From the NCBI GenBank assembly GCA_037976565.1, contig CP137673.1, positions 4,445,363 to 4,509,362 on the forward strand: 64,000 bases of DNA. The letters run 5' to 3'. This document shows, in pieces, positions 22,108 to 35,300 of this stretch (within the stretch, counting starts at the first letter, position 1; each line of letters starts with the position of its first letter). The position numbers and the translations under genes were made by a program. This DNA is from Mesocentrotus franciscanus. Taxonomy: Eukaryota; Echinodermata; Echinoidea; Camarodonta; Strongylocentrotidae. Below the pieces are notes generated by a model. The model searched no databases and had not been told where the DNA came from. It saw only the letters and a list, made by a program, of their open reading frames with translations.

Positions 22108-23496
22108 GTAAGTCAAAATGTGTGTTGCTGTTGTTTTTTTACCCACCCTCCCCCCACCCCCAAGACAATTAACAAGATATAATCAGTCTAAATCAATGAA
22201 TGTATACATAAACAACTCAATATAATCATGATAATGTACAAAAAAGCGATTGAAAATGAAGAGTTGATAGTGAATCTTAGAACAGGATGAGTGATGTCTA
22301 TCAGTAAAACGATCGCAAAAACATTCGGGAAGTCATTTCAGGTGTATTTTCAGTACCCATTTAAAGGCTTATATGCAGACTTATATGACACAGAATTAAT
22401 GATTGTTTTGATTACGTTATACGTCATTTGAATGTTCGCATATTACAATAGATGATGTTTAAGGCAATTACGGGGCAATCAAGCAACAGTTTCGATTCGT
22501 ACGAAAGAAGACAAATAAGAGAAACAGAATGGAGAAAGTTTGAATAAACATGATCAATCATAAAGGAGCTATGAATGTTTGAAATATCATATCACAAAAT
22601 CTAGGCAATCTCAAATTGGCAATTTCGTAAGTGGAATGTGATGTAGTCATGGACAACTCTACCATTTTTCGTGTACAAAAACGTAATTAATTTATGTATT
22701 GCTCCTAAGTGCCTTCTCCCTCGGGGCACTACTCAAAACATATTATGGATAGCATAACATCATAAGTCCTCTAAAAAGAAAGGACCCTCCTGAGTCATGC
22801 ATTTTGAAGAAAAAATAGTGACAATTTAGTGATTTTGTGTGTTTAAACAGATGGAGAATTTGTCCGGTACTACGTCACGGTGACATTACTGATTAAGCCA
22901 ACATGGATCACCTATACATCATGTACATAGAGTGATAACAACTTACACAAATTCATATTTGTATTCATTTATTGACTTATTTATTCACTTAATTATTTTA
23001 AGTTATTGACTTTTTGGAGGGGGTCTTATTTCATGCAAACTTTCACCAGTCTACTTCGGGTGTGCCTCTCCGAAGCTTATGAATAACCTAACACTAGACA
23101 TAAGAAAAGCCCCGTCGGTGGTCGTTTTTTTTTTAAAGTTTTGTTTGAGACACACCTGTTCTAAGAAGCCTTTCGCATAAGTTTTGGCTGTGTGTCCGAA
23201 AGTTTCAATTTAAGGTTTTTTTTTCACCACAGTGCAAGTTAGTATATTACATTAGCTGCGCTATGACTCGATCGTATTATTAACGTTATCATTACCTAAT
23301 GGCTGTTTTTGTCTAGAGAGTTTTCATTTTTTGATAAAATAGATGGGAGACATTATGTCGTATACAGGTCACATTGCACGGAACTGCCCTTGTAATGTTA
23401 GTACAATTAGACCTAAGAATTTTCGTTTATTTCTTGGAAGAAAAAACAACAACTAGCCGGACAAAACTTACATACGATAATATCTTTCATCAACAG
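22108..23496 (+). other. Intron H-I of gene 1
   Basis: About 1.4 kb, AT-rich. I see no exon, transposon ends or structured repeat. Confidence 0.7.
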
Positions 23497-23780
23497 GAAG
23501 ATACGAAGATCTCAGACTCACAAGATTTTCATCTGTCTTTGCACCACCCTGCTCTGTTTGTACATCGTCTCCCTCGCCATCATTGCTCTCGACACTGAGT
23601 TCCAGCATGCCGAGGTCGAGTGGATACCTTGTACCGTCCTGGCGGCACTCGTCCACTACTTCGTGCTCTCTTCGCTTACTTGGATGGGCATCGAGGGGTT
23701 TAATACTTATCTGGTCATCATACAAGTGTTTAATACTTACATCCCAAAATTTATGATCAAAGCTTCGATTGTAGGATGGG
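23497..23780 (+). CDS. aGPCR gene 1, exon I (TM2, TM3 and start of TM4)
   Basis: 284 bases (acceptor ATCAACAG, donor GGATGGG|GTAAGA). After the split Arg codon it reads KIRRSQTHKIFICLCTTLLC and LYIVSLAIIALDTE (TM2), then CTVLAALVHYFVLSSLTWMG and IEGFNTYLVII (TM3). The TM3 cysteine in WIPCTV is the partner of the extracellular-loop-2 cysteine, and W-M-x-x-E-G is the adhesion-class TM3 signature. It ends KASIVGWG at the start of TM4. Enters in phase 2, leaves in phase 1; both match the flanking exons. Confidence 0.95.
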
Positions 23781-24564
23781 GTAAGAACCATTGATTTATT
23801 TTGAAAATAGAACAAATACAACTATAGTGCGTACTATTTAAAAAAAACAAAGACAAGAGACGAGACCTTTATAGATGACGTTGAGGATCACCACAGACTT
23901 TCCAAGAACAGACAGAGGTTGTCTTTACACTTGATTCCTGTATTCACTATTGTGTTACAATCTTCATCTACAATACTTATTTTTCCAGGAACCTATGAAA
24001 TACAAGCACTGCTTTTTAATAGATTCCTCACATTCTACTTAATCTGTTATATGAATTGAGAATCATTGAGACGTGCTCATTTACACTACATGTATTGTAT
24101 AATTTTTTTTTATTTTGATATGTTTGTCTATATTCTTTGTATAATGTGGAACAAAACAAAAAAAATTTGAAAAACTTGTGATATTTACCTGATCTTAGGG
24201 TCTACTAATCGAGTGTTGAGTTATGGTTAATTAATAGACGTAGATGACTCTAAACCCTACACAACTTTAAACCCTACCCCCGTCCCCCACCCCCTGAATG
24301 ATCAGGACCACCTTGTGTGAAACACAGAAGGCACTGGGCAACATTCAGTCTTTTTTATTATTTATTCATTTATTTATTTGTTTAATTTTTAATTCATTTT
24401 CTATTTCTTTGTTTAACCATTCTTGTATCTTTTTATTTTGTGAGTTTTTTTAATTACTCATGTATTTATTTATTATTACACTCTAAAGTGTAAAGAGTAA
24501 TAGAGTATAACGGGGACATAATTTTATTTTCCTAATATCTTTTTATTTTTCTTTTCAAACTCAG
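23781..24564 (+). other. Intron I-J of gene 1
   Basis: 784 bases with (TTTA)n-like low complexity at 24350-24480. No exon recognised. Confidence 0.7.
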
Positions 24565-24631
24565 GTATCCCGGCTGTGATTGTTGCCGCAACTGGGGGAA
24601 TCACTATGAACTATTATGCCGTCGAAGATTA
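24565..24631 (+). CDS. aGPCR gene 1, exon J (TM4)
   Basis: 67 bases, too short for ORF searches. Acceptor AAACTCAG, donor GATTA|GTAAGT. It encodes IPAVIVAATGGITMNYYAVE and the first two bases of a Tyr codon. G-x-P-A-x-x-V is the normal adhesion-class TM4 pattern. Phases fit exactly: it completes the Gly codon from exon I and its TA joins T of exon K. Confidence 0.93.
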
Positions 24632-25077
24632 GTAAGTTGATCCATACCTGTACATGAGGAATCTTGCAAAAAAAAATATAATTATTGAAAAGTTACTGCA
24701 CTTCAATTTGTGTTTATATTTGTCTCGAAGTTCGAACAGAATACTCCTACTGTTCTAGAATATCAGCGGAATGGCTCTAATACAGCTCATGGCCCCGTCT
24801 TACAAAGAGTTGATATCAATCGCAACTTATTTGCGATTGATATCAATTGCAACTACTGTATGTACATACGAGATAAGAGACTGACAACTTGCGATTGATT
24901 TGGATCAATCGTAACTCTTTGTAAGACGGGGCCCTGGTATAGAGGAAACAACAAATGCGCTTGAGCTTTACAATCATGACTAGGGTACTGATTAAATGTA
25001 TTAATGCGTGGTCAACCTTAAGGTTCGAAGTCTTCCCCTATAGTAGTGTTCCTTTCTCTCTTTATCTCCATCCACAG
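24632..25077 (+). other. Intron J-K of gene 1, with an inverted GATATCAAT-type hairpin
   Basis: 446 bases. Around 24791-24935 an inverted repeat pairs GGCCCCGTCTTACAAAGAGTT with its complement AACTCTTTGTAAGACGGGGCC, and the interior has AATCGCAA/TTGCGATT symmetry. This looks like a MITE of about 145 bp. No exon. Confidence 0.75.
24791..24933. mobile_element. 143-bp palindromic MITE with GGCCCCGTCTTACAAAGAGT ends
   Basis: The first 20 or so bases (GGCCCCGTCTTACAAAGAGT) are the exact reverse complement of the last ones (ACTCTTTGTAAGACGGGGCC). The interior contains further inverted steps (TTGATATCAATCGCAA, TTGCGATTGATATCAA). No coding capacity; superfamily unassigned. It sits in the intron just before the last exon of gene 1. 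Confidence 0.85.
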
Positions 25078-25593
25078 TTGTTACATCCGGAAATGGCCCC
25101 TGATTGGTGGTCTCTTGGTACCAATGGCCATCATCCTCATCATCAATATCGCTGTGTTCATTCTGGCAATGTGTCGTCTGGAAAATCTGCACGAATAGCA
25201 GGGCGTGTGAAGAAGGACTGCAAGACCGAACGACAAGAGACCCTAGAACGGATCCAGAATGGCATCGCCATGTTGCTCCTGCTTGGCTTCACCTGGACTA
25301 CTGGATACCTGACCCTGATCAACGTGGACTTCACTGAACTCCTCTTCATCATCTTCAACTCCTTACAAGGCTTCTTCATCTTTGTCCTCTATTGTCTTCG
25401 TAAGGCAACCATCAGGAAGCAGTGGCGACGTTGTATTTGCTGCGCACTGTTGCGGGAAGGTGGGAGCGCTGGGTCCCAAGGAAATTCCGGACGAACACCA
25501 ATAGCTATGAGCGGGACTGGAGGCTCTCAGCCTATGTTTGAATCTTCGTCTCCCATTCCTCATACCAATCCATCTTTTGAATACTCAAATTAG
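25078..25593 (+). CDS. aGPCR gene 1, last exon K (TM5-TM7 and cytoplasmic tail), with apparent frameshift
   Basis: The acceptor ATCCACAG joins exon J in phase. The entry frame gives YCYIRKWPLIGG and TM5 (LLVPMAIILIINIAVFILAM), then CRLENLHE and TAG at 25196-25198. TM6 and TM7 are in the frame one base earlier: KKDCKTERQETLERIQ, GIAMLLLLGFTWTTGYLTLI, then ELLFIIFNSLQGFFIFVLYC, a basic segment and a Gly/Ser-rich tail ending PSFEYSN and TAG at 25591. So one base is missing (or two are extra) between about 25165 and 25196, in intracellular loop 3. Everything else is normal, with the EL2 cysteine and the LQGFFIF TM7 motif intact. It may be an assembly error, a null allele, or a true pseudogenising change. 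Confidence 0.88.
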   Translation: MLHPEMAPDWWSLGTNGHHPHHQYRCVHSGNVSSGKSARIAGRVKKDCKTERQETLERIQNGIAMLLLLGFTWTTGYLTLINVDFTELLFIIFNSLQGFFIFVLYCLRKATIRKQWRRCICCALLREGGSAGSQGNSGRTPIAMSGTGGSQPMFESSSPIPHTNPSFEYSN

Positions 25594-27140
25594 ATATAAA
25601 ACCATCAGGCTGCGATGATTAATGTGCGAACGATGTTTTTTCTTGTGACTAATAGCCATAAAATGATAGTAGACACGAGCACAAAGACTTTGATTTAATC
25701 AGGGCAGCTTTTATACCTAACACATTGCCTATTGAAATTATGTTCGGATTACGTAATATGGCACTGTCGTGTTCCTACATTTTAATAGGTAACGCTTTAT
25801 AAGTCTATTGAAATAGCCTGAAGTTGATTATTTTTGAAAGTCTTTGCGATCATGCCGCACATAAGTGAAATCCTTTGAAATTTTATTGAAACGCTTCGTA
25901 ACTTGTTATTTGCTGTTGGTGGTAGGGACTATCTGACTTTGTGTTTGGAATGATTATGTGTAAATGAGCATAGGTTGATACACAATCATGCATGATGTGA
26001 GTGTGGGGTATTTGTTTGAATAATAAATCGGGGCTTGGTGACACATTTTTGTATAAACGTATATACAATAATGCGGAAGGGTTGTAGAGGGGTAGTGTGT
26101 TTGTTTGTTTGTTTTATTGTTACACATGTCATGTAACAAGGTTGTCTCATGCATAAGATTTAACAAGAGAATGCATACAACAATGATAGACATGTAACAT
26201 AGAGAAATGATGATGTGAAATTATTAAGCAGCACAGCTGCTAAACTATAAGTTCCCGAATTAAATACAAAATACCGATTTCTGATTTCGATAGGAAAAAA
26301 GAAAGACGTACTTAAAATTTGAGTCACTGACATATTCGCATTATGAATAACATGTAGACAAGTTTTCGTGGTCACAAATGAAAAAATACTTGATGCTGCA
26401 ATAGGAATTTTTTTTAGATGAGAAGAAATGTCAAATATGACTTTTGTGCCTATTAAATTTATGTTGTTATTATGAATTAGAGATTTGAAAGTCGAACGGA
26501 TATTTTATTTTGTACATTCATTCATTTTGAGGCAAATTCAAAACTTTGCTGAAAACATGAAGAGATGGAAAGGGTTTATTTCGTCAAATTTTTGTTTCAC
26601 ATATCATTTTCTTCAGAAACCTTGTCATAGAGGCCATAGTCATATTAATTTTCTTTTTCAATATGCACTAGCTAGTTTCCGCTGATGCACATTCCAACTC
26701 ACCTTTTACGCCCAAAATACTGTTTTGTTTCTATTTGTTGTTGATATCTTTTTGATAAATGTTTTCAGTTATTGTAAATTCTAAATTGTAAAGCGTATTT
26801 AGAGAGCTTTCTGTCCTGAAATACGCCTTTAAAAAAAATAAAAGACCGACATAATCATTTATTATTATTATTATTTTTACCCTTATTATTATTGTTTTTA
26901 AATCTATTTATTATGTATTCATCATTATTATCATTAATACTCAAAATGATATTTTTATTATCTTTTTCATTATTATGTTTTCTTCAATTATTACTTTTTT
27001 ACTTAATGCTTTAAGATTAAATTGGATATTTCGACTTTCTAGACTAAGAATAGATTAAATATCCCCTAGCTATGTCGAGTGATTTGTTGAGTATAGAAGT
27101 TCCCGTATATACCAGCCAATATCTACATGCACATTGCTGT
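25594..27140 (+). other. Probable 3' UTR and downstream flank of gene 1
   Basis: No gene seen. AATAAA-type signals occur near 26018, 26840 and 27130; which one is used cannot be told. A (TTA)n run lies near 26860-26875. Confidence 0.4.
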
Positions 27141-28190
27141 AAATAAAATAAATACAATCATTTTGTCTTTTTACCATTAATTTTCATATCATATACTGGG
27201 TCTATAATATTTCCGTTTAGCAGTTCAGTAAATCTATATATATTGTAGTGCATAATCATTAGACCATGGATGATTAGACGTAGAGTACTATTAAAATAAG
27301 ATAAAGATAAAGGTAATTTGTATAAAACTGTAAAACCCATCGAGACGGTGGTGGATACGTGTTCAAGAAAGTTATGTAATCATTTGTCATGTATGCACTG
27401 GCGGTATATTTTATGATAAACAGGCGGAAGTATTATTTTCAAGGGGGCACAAAAAAAGAAACAAAATGTACATTTATGCTCTGGAACTTTCATGGGCCAT
27501 CCTGTCAAATATTTCTTGTGTTTTATATGCTTTTTCATTTGTCTTTTGTACTACTGTATTTTGATATTTTGAGCTTGGCAAATAAAATAAAATAAAATCA
27601 ACTCAAATCAACCTCTATCACTTTGGCAGTGATTATTCTAACATGCACACAATGGGACGTAAGTCTCCATGTATCAAAGATCTGTGAATATTTGGGGTCA
27701 ATTTGTTCAAGTGCTATATCCGAAATGGCTTATCATAATTAAACCGTTTTCGTAATATAACTAAATCTAATGCATACATCTTTGTGATGTGTCTCGATTC
27801 GAATTATTTCTTTAATCTGATACGAACAATTGTATTTCAATAATCAGGATATAAACTACATGTACATACATTAGTTGTTGCCATGTAGAAACAAACATTG
27901 TAGCTTGCCCTACCCAACAACACGTAATATGCATTTTGCATTAGGATTATTGAAGTACAATTAATCATTACAGGTGAATGAAATATTTGTATTGAGGCAC
28001 TTCACAAAGACGTATGCATTAAATTTAATTACATTATGAAAATGGTCTATTATACACGGCTGATAAAGGAGGAAACGACAAACCGTTCGAATTATGCATT
28101 TTTCGTGGCTTTTATTTAACATTGGATTCTGTCATTTGTACATGTATCATTTTACCATGGCGGTACATGAATTCACGCCAATTATTATAA
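27141..28190. other. Unannotated AT-rich stretch
   Basis: I see no gene, repeat family or structured element here beyond short A/T tracts and an AATAAA-like repeat near 27583-27597. Confidence 0.6.
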
Positions 28191-31100
28191 TTGCATTATA
28201 CACATATTTGAGTATCCAACCCAATTACAGAACTAGTGCTGGAATCTAAGCTGTAATCTGCACCCCATACATAAACCTTAAAATCAAATATGTGAAATCC
28301 AATCGTGTAGCCAGAGAAGGGTTAAACCACGGCTAGAAACCCCTTCTCGTAAACGAATGTCCCCTCTGCATTGCCACGAGCACCCCTTGCTAGCCGTCAG
28401 GAATGCCCGATCAGACGGGGAAGATTTGTATGTAACCCGGATGCACCACCCATTCCCAGCTCTCATCAACGATTCCAGCAAAAGTGCATTACACACAAAT
28501 TTGAGTATCCAACCCGATTACAGAACTAGTGCTGGAATCAATGCTGGAAAATGAGGAAATTTGCACCCCATACATAACCTGATATCCAAGCGTTTAGCCA
28601 TCAGGAATACCGCCCGATCAAACGGGGAAAATTTTAAGTAACCCGGGTGCACCACCTATTCCCAGCTCTCATCAACGATTCCAGCAAAAGTGTTCCCAAC
28701 CGGGCTCCATCACTTCCCTCCAGGTATACCTCCCTGCATGTAAAATCGAGCGAGGCTCCTGGAATTACTTGTCTTACGAATGGTAATATAATTTCTTGCT
28801 ATTATATGTAAGTGTGATGAAGGCCCAAATTGATAAATTCCGCCAACGAGCAAATTAAATAGCTCGCCGCCAAAGAACACGGTTTCGCTGGAGAGCATAT
28901 AAATCAGCTTGAGGTGAAAATTCTCACCAAAAATTGAAGCCAACTAATTACCAAGCACGAATGTATAACCACTCCAGAAACCATATACCCGGTACCGCGG
29001 CAACCCTTGCTTCTTCTTCTTCTTCTTTTTTTCTTTTTTTTCTTTCTCCTTTTCTCATGCCATGCTCTATTACCTAACCAAAATTCTGACATACTCCCTA
29101 AACTTTGATTACTCCATAATGTTATAAACCTTACTTTATAACGGCCATCAATAACCACCCAGAAATATATATTTCTATCAATAACTAATCAATAGCTCCA
29201 CAAAAGTGGAGAACCAGAAACAAAAAATTTACATATTTACAAACTTTGTATAGTTCAAGGGAATATGATTCACAGATATACTGAATAAAAATGATGACAC
29301 TCTTGTCATTTCGTCATGACCTTGCCCCACGGACATTCATTTCAAATCTTAGCAACCTCCAAATACAAAAACAAATCGCCATTGCCATATACAAAGAACT
29401 CTTAGAATTTTTGGCTAATCTCCTCCGCTACCAATGTGCCCCTTTTTGGCCTCCGTCTCCGCGAGGTTAACATAAAAATGAAGGTACAGAGATCAATCCT
29501 ACTGTTCTTAAATAGTCAGACCTGTATTTATTCCAAGCAATTCCGGTCCCATATTGAGGCTTCTTGGAATAAACATTAAATACTTCATTCCAGCTAATTC
29601 CACAGTAATTCCAGCCAATTCCCAGGTACATACCAGAAACCTCAGTATAAAACAGTGCAATATCCATTACGCAACACACGCATACAATTACTGTGAATAA
29701 TTGCTGACCAAAATGAAACAAAATTTCACGTTCATGGGCTCCCTGCTTTTTCAAAAGCAGCCTCTAAAACCAACAAATATACATCATGCGTATCGAACCG
29801 CGATATCATGCCATGCTGTATGACCTAACTAAAATTCAGACATACTCCCTAAACTTGCATTACTCCATAATGTTATAAACCTTACTTTATAACCGCCAAT
29901 AACCACCCATAAATATATATTTCTATCGATAACTAATCAATAGCTCCCTAAAAATGGGGAACAAGAAACCAAAATGTTTACATATCTACAAATTTTGTAC
30001 TTCAAAGAAATATGATTCACACATATTCTGAATAAAAATTATGACACACTTGTCATTTCGTTATGACCTTGCCCAACGGACATTCTTTTCAAATCTTAGC
30101 AATTAGTGCTGCAATCAATGCTGGAAAATGAGGAAATTTGCACCCCATACCTAACCTGATATCCAAGCGTTTAGCCATCAGGAATGCCGCCCGATCACAC
30201 GGAGAAAATTTAATTGTAACCCGGGTGCACCAGCCATTCCCAACTCTCATCAACGATTCCAGCAAAAGTGCATTACACACTAATTTGAGTATCCAACCCG
30301 ATTACAGAACTAGTGCTGGAATCAATGCTTGAAAATGAGGAAATCTACACCCCATACACTGTACATAACCTGATATCCAAGCGTTTAGCCATCAGGAATG
30401 CCGCCCGATCACACGGGGAAAATTGTATGCAACCCGGGTGCACCACCTTTTCCCAACTCTCGTCAATGATTTCAGCAAAAGTGTTCCCAACCGTCTCCAG
30501 TATTAAAAACCATCCATTATACGTCATGCATTTCGAACCGCGATATCATGCCATGCTGCATTACCTATCCAAAATTCAGACATACTCCCTTAACTCGCAT
30601 TACTCCATGTTATAAACCTTACTTTATAACCGTCACCAATAATCACCATAAATTTATATTTCTATCAATAACTAATCAATAGCTCCACAAAAAGTGGAGT
30701 ACCAGGAACAAAAAGTTTACTCATTTACAAACTTTGTACTTCAAAGAAATATGATTCACACATATTCTGAATAAGAATTATGAAACACTTGTCATTTCGT
30801 CATGATCTTGCCCCACGGACATTCTTCAAAGGAATATGATTCGCACATATTCTGAATAAAAATTATGAAACATTTGTCATTTCGTCTTAACCTTGCCCCA
30901 CAGACATTCTTTTCAAATCTTAGCAACCTCCTAAGATACAAAAAAAAAAATCGCCATTGCATTATACAAAGAAATCTTAGAACTTTTGGCTAATCCTCTC
31001 CGCCACCAATGTGCCCCTTCCGGCCTCTCCGTGAGGTTAACCGAAACACAAAGGTAAAGAGATCAATCCTACTGTTCCTAAATAGCCGCCCCAGTATTTA

Positions 31101-31460
31101 TTCCATGCAATTCCGGTCCCATATTCTTGGAATAAACATTAAATACTTCATTCCAGCTAAATCCAACAGTAATTCCAGCCAAATCCCAGTTACATACCAG
31201 AAGTCTTAGTATAAAACATTACAATATCCATTACACAACACACGCACGTATACAGTAGGCTTGCGGGTGCACCATGTGATTACGCACGCAATTACTGCGA
31301 ATAATTGCTGGCCCAAGATTAAACAAAATTTCATGTTCATGGGCTCCCTACTTTTTCAAAAGCAGCCTCTAAAACCCACAATTATACATCATGCGTATCG
31401 AACCGCGATATCATGCCGTGCTGTATTACTAACCAAAATCCAGACATCTCATGTCCAACT
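28190..31460. repeat. Multi-copy repeat block of intermixed subunits
   Basis: Several segments recur in this block. A GAGTATCCAACCC(G/A)ATTACAG module occurs at 28210, 28502 and 30286. A TTTAGCCATCAGGAAT module recurs near 28595, 30171 and 30387. An ATGTTATAAACCTTACTTTA module recurs near 29119, 29870, 30606 and again at 34780. The spacing of the last is about 745 bp in the middle. There is no protein motif, and short ORFs differ between copies, so this is non-coding repeat DNA of unknown class. Confidence 0.8.
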
Positions 31461-31462
31461 TT

Positions 31463-32330
31463 AAATTTCAACAATTTTCAAGTTCAAATAAAGGAATATT
31501 CCAACCATTCATAAGTGACAAAGCTATCAATGCTAGAGCTTATACCTGCTTCACACATAATGTAATCCCTCCTATCAATATATAAAATACCGGAGTCTCT
31601 GTATGCCATTACCCTGAGGCTCCATCCAAGCAGCCAAAATCAAATATGAAAAGGGGGTATGAACTGTTCCAAACAGTTTTACCCTGGCACCCTGAACAGC
31701 CTATGTATGAAAAGTAGTATTCCTTTTGCCAGAAACAATTTAACCTGAATACACTAAGAGTATTCCATTAAAAGATCATTTCAAAAATAATTACCCTAAA
31801 CAACACACACAATGTAGTTCCTTACTAAACTTCCCAAGCATCAAACTGGCTAACAGCTACAGCACTCATAAAACAACCTAAGTACTAAAGTTACCCAAAC
31901 TTTAACGAATCTCATGCTGAACTTTAAATCTCAACAATTTTCAATTTCAAATAAAGGAACATTCCAACCATTCCTAAGTGACAAAGCTACCAATGCTAGG
32001 GCTTATACCTGCTCCACAGATAATGTAATCCTCGATCCTATCAATATATAAAATACCAGAGTATCTGTATGTCATTACCCTGAGGCTCCATCCAACCAGC
32101 CAAAATCAAATATGAAAGGGGGTATGAACTGTTTCAAACAGTTTTACCATGTCACCCTGAACAACCCATGTATGAATAGTAGTATTCCTTTGCCAGAAAC
32201 AATTTAACCTGAATACATTAAAAGTATTCCATTAAACGATCATTTAAAAAAGAATTACACTAAACACAATGTAGCTCCTTACTAAACTTCTAAAGCATCC
32301 AACTGGCTTAAAGCTACATCACTCATAATA
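31463..32330. repeat. Two tandem copies of a roughly 460-bp unit
   Basis: CAACAATTTTCAA.TTCAAAT at 31468 recurs at 31934. The units share CTGAGGCTCCATCCAA, GGGGGTATGAACTGTT and GCCAGAAACAATTTAACCTG in the same order, with about 10% divergence. No coding signal. Confidence 0.85.
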
Positions 32331-34740
32331 TACACACAATCGTTGCGTCGTAAGTCTACGGCCATATTTTCTGAAAGATGTATGTACATGTACGGACGAA
32401 AAAGCTCGCAAGAGGTATCTCCGGGTGCTCTTATTCAACCTCCTAGCTAGGGACCTTGCATATGCCTGTTTAATGACCGCCGCTTGCGGTCGACGAGGCC
32501 CTGCTTTTGACCTGTAAACTCCTTACAGCACAGCCGATGTAAGATATCTGGCCATGTGATGTTGCACCCACGTGGCCGCTCACGAATTCAAGATACATTT
32601 CAGCTCTTCTGAAAAATCCTCATACTCTTTGCCTCGATACTGTTCGTCCCCACGTGAAATATGTGGCGGTGTCCAACCCATGGAAAAGGGGGGGAAATGA
32701 AAGCCATATTGTCTCGCCTAGATGGAGGCCTCTTCTGCTGTGCCAGGTATAATCACCGCCCCACAGCTGAGATCTCCGTGCCCGTCTGCTGGACACCCAG
32801 AGCCGTCCAATACACTTTTGAGTCCCCTACGATCCATACGGCCGTGGCTGCAAAAATTAAGATAAACTTTTCGGAGTATCTTGCACTAGGGACATGTAAT
32901 CATAATCACCATAGGACTACAAGTAGGCCTACAATTCAATTCCGATCAAGTGATTTTCATGTAAAATACTATTCAAAGCAACTGAGAAAGTTGCATTAAT
33001 TAACATACACAGGTGCCTAACGTGAGATTTAATAAGAAATTCACTCACTTTCCACAACATTAACAATTAGTTGCTCTCCAGCCGTCCAGGCTTTAAACTG
33101 AGATCAAGAGTAGATCTAGGTCTAGCAAAGTAGCATTAGAACCATCGTAACAATTTCTCCTTATTGTCTTTGAGCATTCATAGGTAATGATTAATTGAGT
33201 CCAGTTTATCTTTGATTCAGATAGGCTTAGACCCTTCTAGGCCTTAAATGATCGAAAGAGCACTTTTTCCTCTTCAAATTTGACATATCATTCAAGCAAA
33301 CTGATAACAAGATACCATTTTGTATAGGTGGAAACATGTCTTTGTTTTCAAGCTCGTGTGCTCATTTAATTGTAATTTGTATGCATATTGACCACTGCAC
33401 TGGGCTTTATATTACTAGGCCTACGATAAAGCCTATGAACAGTACTTCAGTAGGCCTAGGCTACAGCCCAGGCGGTGCAGCAGCGCACTGACTGGATAGG
33501 ACAGGGAGCCGGCCCTATATAAGCTCCACATGATAACTTAGAAGCGACGTTAACTACAGAACTAGCTTCATCAATACCGTTTCACGACTCACCGGATACA
33601 TGTTGAGATTCCGGTCCTAAGGGCTTGGACTTGGCCTTGGTCATATTTGGTGGTCCGCAAGATCCGAGCCCGCTGCCTGAGCCTGAGGTTGTGATGTTTC
33701 TGGGCCTGCAGAACTAGCCGACATAGAACCTACATTGTAGGTCTAGGCCTACTCTAGGCCTCCCTCGCCTACGGGGTCGCTCATTTCGTACCGACCCGTT
33801 CGCCTTGACAGGGTACCCGTCTTCCTCTTTTTACTTTCGGAATGCCGGTCGCTGATCCAATTTACAGCACTAACCCGCTAGTCTTGGTCCTAGTCTACCG
33901 TACAATACTACAAACGAAATCACTGCAGCTCCAAAATGTAATCACCTCTCCACTGCAGTGCCGATGCCGTGACGAGGAGTTAGTAACAAACTTGACAATA
34001 TACTAAGCGAATATAATACCAAAATTCAGACACGGTATTCAAGGAAAATAACGGGATTTCCACTGCCGATGCAAAACAAAGTCAACGTCAGTTAATTTCA
34101 GAATCCACTGATATTTTTGATTGTCCAAATCAACAGGTCTTGCCTCTACCAAAAGCCACAAGAGAATGACATAATTCTACGTGCGCGTACGTACGCGCTC
34201 TCAAAATCGCGTGTTATGCGTTTCGTGTGCAAAAGGGAGCGCATTCCGAAACGCGCCAAAAAGCGCGCCTTGTCTAAAGGCGCCAAATCCTTGACAACAA
34301 TGTAAACAAGCTTATTGTTGCGTCACCTTGACCAGCAAAACCAAAACATAAATGGAATTGCTTACCAGCCGTGTATAAATATGTTTGAAAGCGTTTTTGG
34401 TAACTCTTTAAAATTTCTTAAATTAAGCTCATTTATTAAACAAAGGTTGTTCATAATTAGTCGTCTGTATTTACCGGTACCATCTTTCAGTTTCGCCTTG
34501 ATCTTACCTCTCGCCTCTCCCATTGACGCCGAATGTACTTCTTAATAATGTTATCATGGGTATGTTTAACAAAATTGTATTTAATGCAATTTATTCTTAA
34601 TACAGAATAATTATGCCTATTTGACACTATTACGCGCTGAAATGTAAGAGCGAGAAACATCTAGAAAATCACCCTTTTCTCTGGCTTCTAGTTTTTCTTT
34701 CCTTTTTCCCCTAATGAAAATCCTTTTGCATGTTATTAAA
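32331..34740. other. Unannotated stretch with locally raised CpG
   Basis: No recognisable gene. 32600-33000 contains an open frame of 112 codons without family features. TAGGCCTA-type octamers recur near 33415-33470 and 33740. 34175-34290 is CpG-rich (ACGTGCGCGTACGTACGCGC) but no promoter can be argued. Confidence 0.5.
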
Positions 34741-34769
34741 CAATTTCTTTTTCAAGCATGGTTCCGGAT

Positions 34770-35300
34770 TTACTCCATAATGTTATAAACCTTACTTTAT
34801 AACCGCCAATAACCACCCATAAATATATATTTCTATGGGGCCATATAAACAGGTGATAAATATGCAAAGAAAACGAATGGTTGAAGAGAGATCTCTGTGG
34901 ATCTGTTGATGATGAAAACGCCTTAACACAAACGCGCCCTCCCTTTACTAAATCAAGCACAATGGTCATTTCACGTTACTTCCTTCTTCCTTTCATTCAT
35001 TCATGCTCTCTCTCTCTCTCCCCTGCTCTCCCCTCTCTCTCTCTCTCTTCCCTTCTTTTCCTACCTTATCCCTTCTTTCCCTCTCTTTTTCGACCTGCTT
35101 AGGTTCGAAGTTGAAATCAAATTAAAACGTTTAGATACACGGATGGGATGGGAAAGAAATAAAAGACAATAAGAGAGAGAGAGAAAGAGGGGGAGGAGAG
35201 AGAGAGAGAGAGATAGAGTGAGAAGAGAGAGAGAGAGATAGATAGAGAGAGAGAGAGAGAGAGAATGAGAAGGGGGAGAGAGAGAGAGAGGGTCGAGGCC
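34770..35300. repeat. Repeat fragment plus long CT and GA tracts
   Basis: 34770-34845 repeats the ATGTTATAAACCTTACTTTA module of the 28-31 kb block. 34999-35095 is (CT)n-rich and 35172-35292 is (GA)n-rich, so the two tracts are mutually complementary over about 100 bases with roughly 80 bases between them. Confidence 0.85.

Noticed and set aside
32661..32999. 112-codon frame beginning MWRCPTHGKG
   Set aside because: No recognisable family, no splice or promoter support and low-complexity surroundings; insufficient to call a gene.
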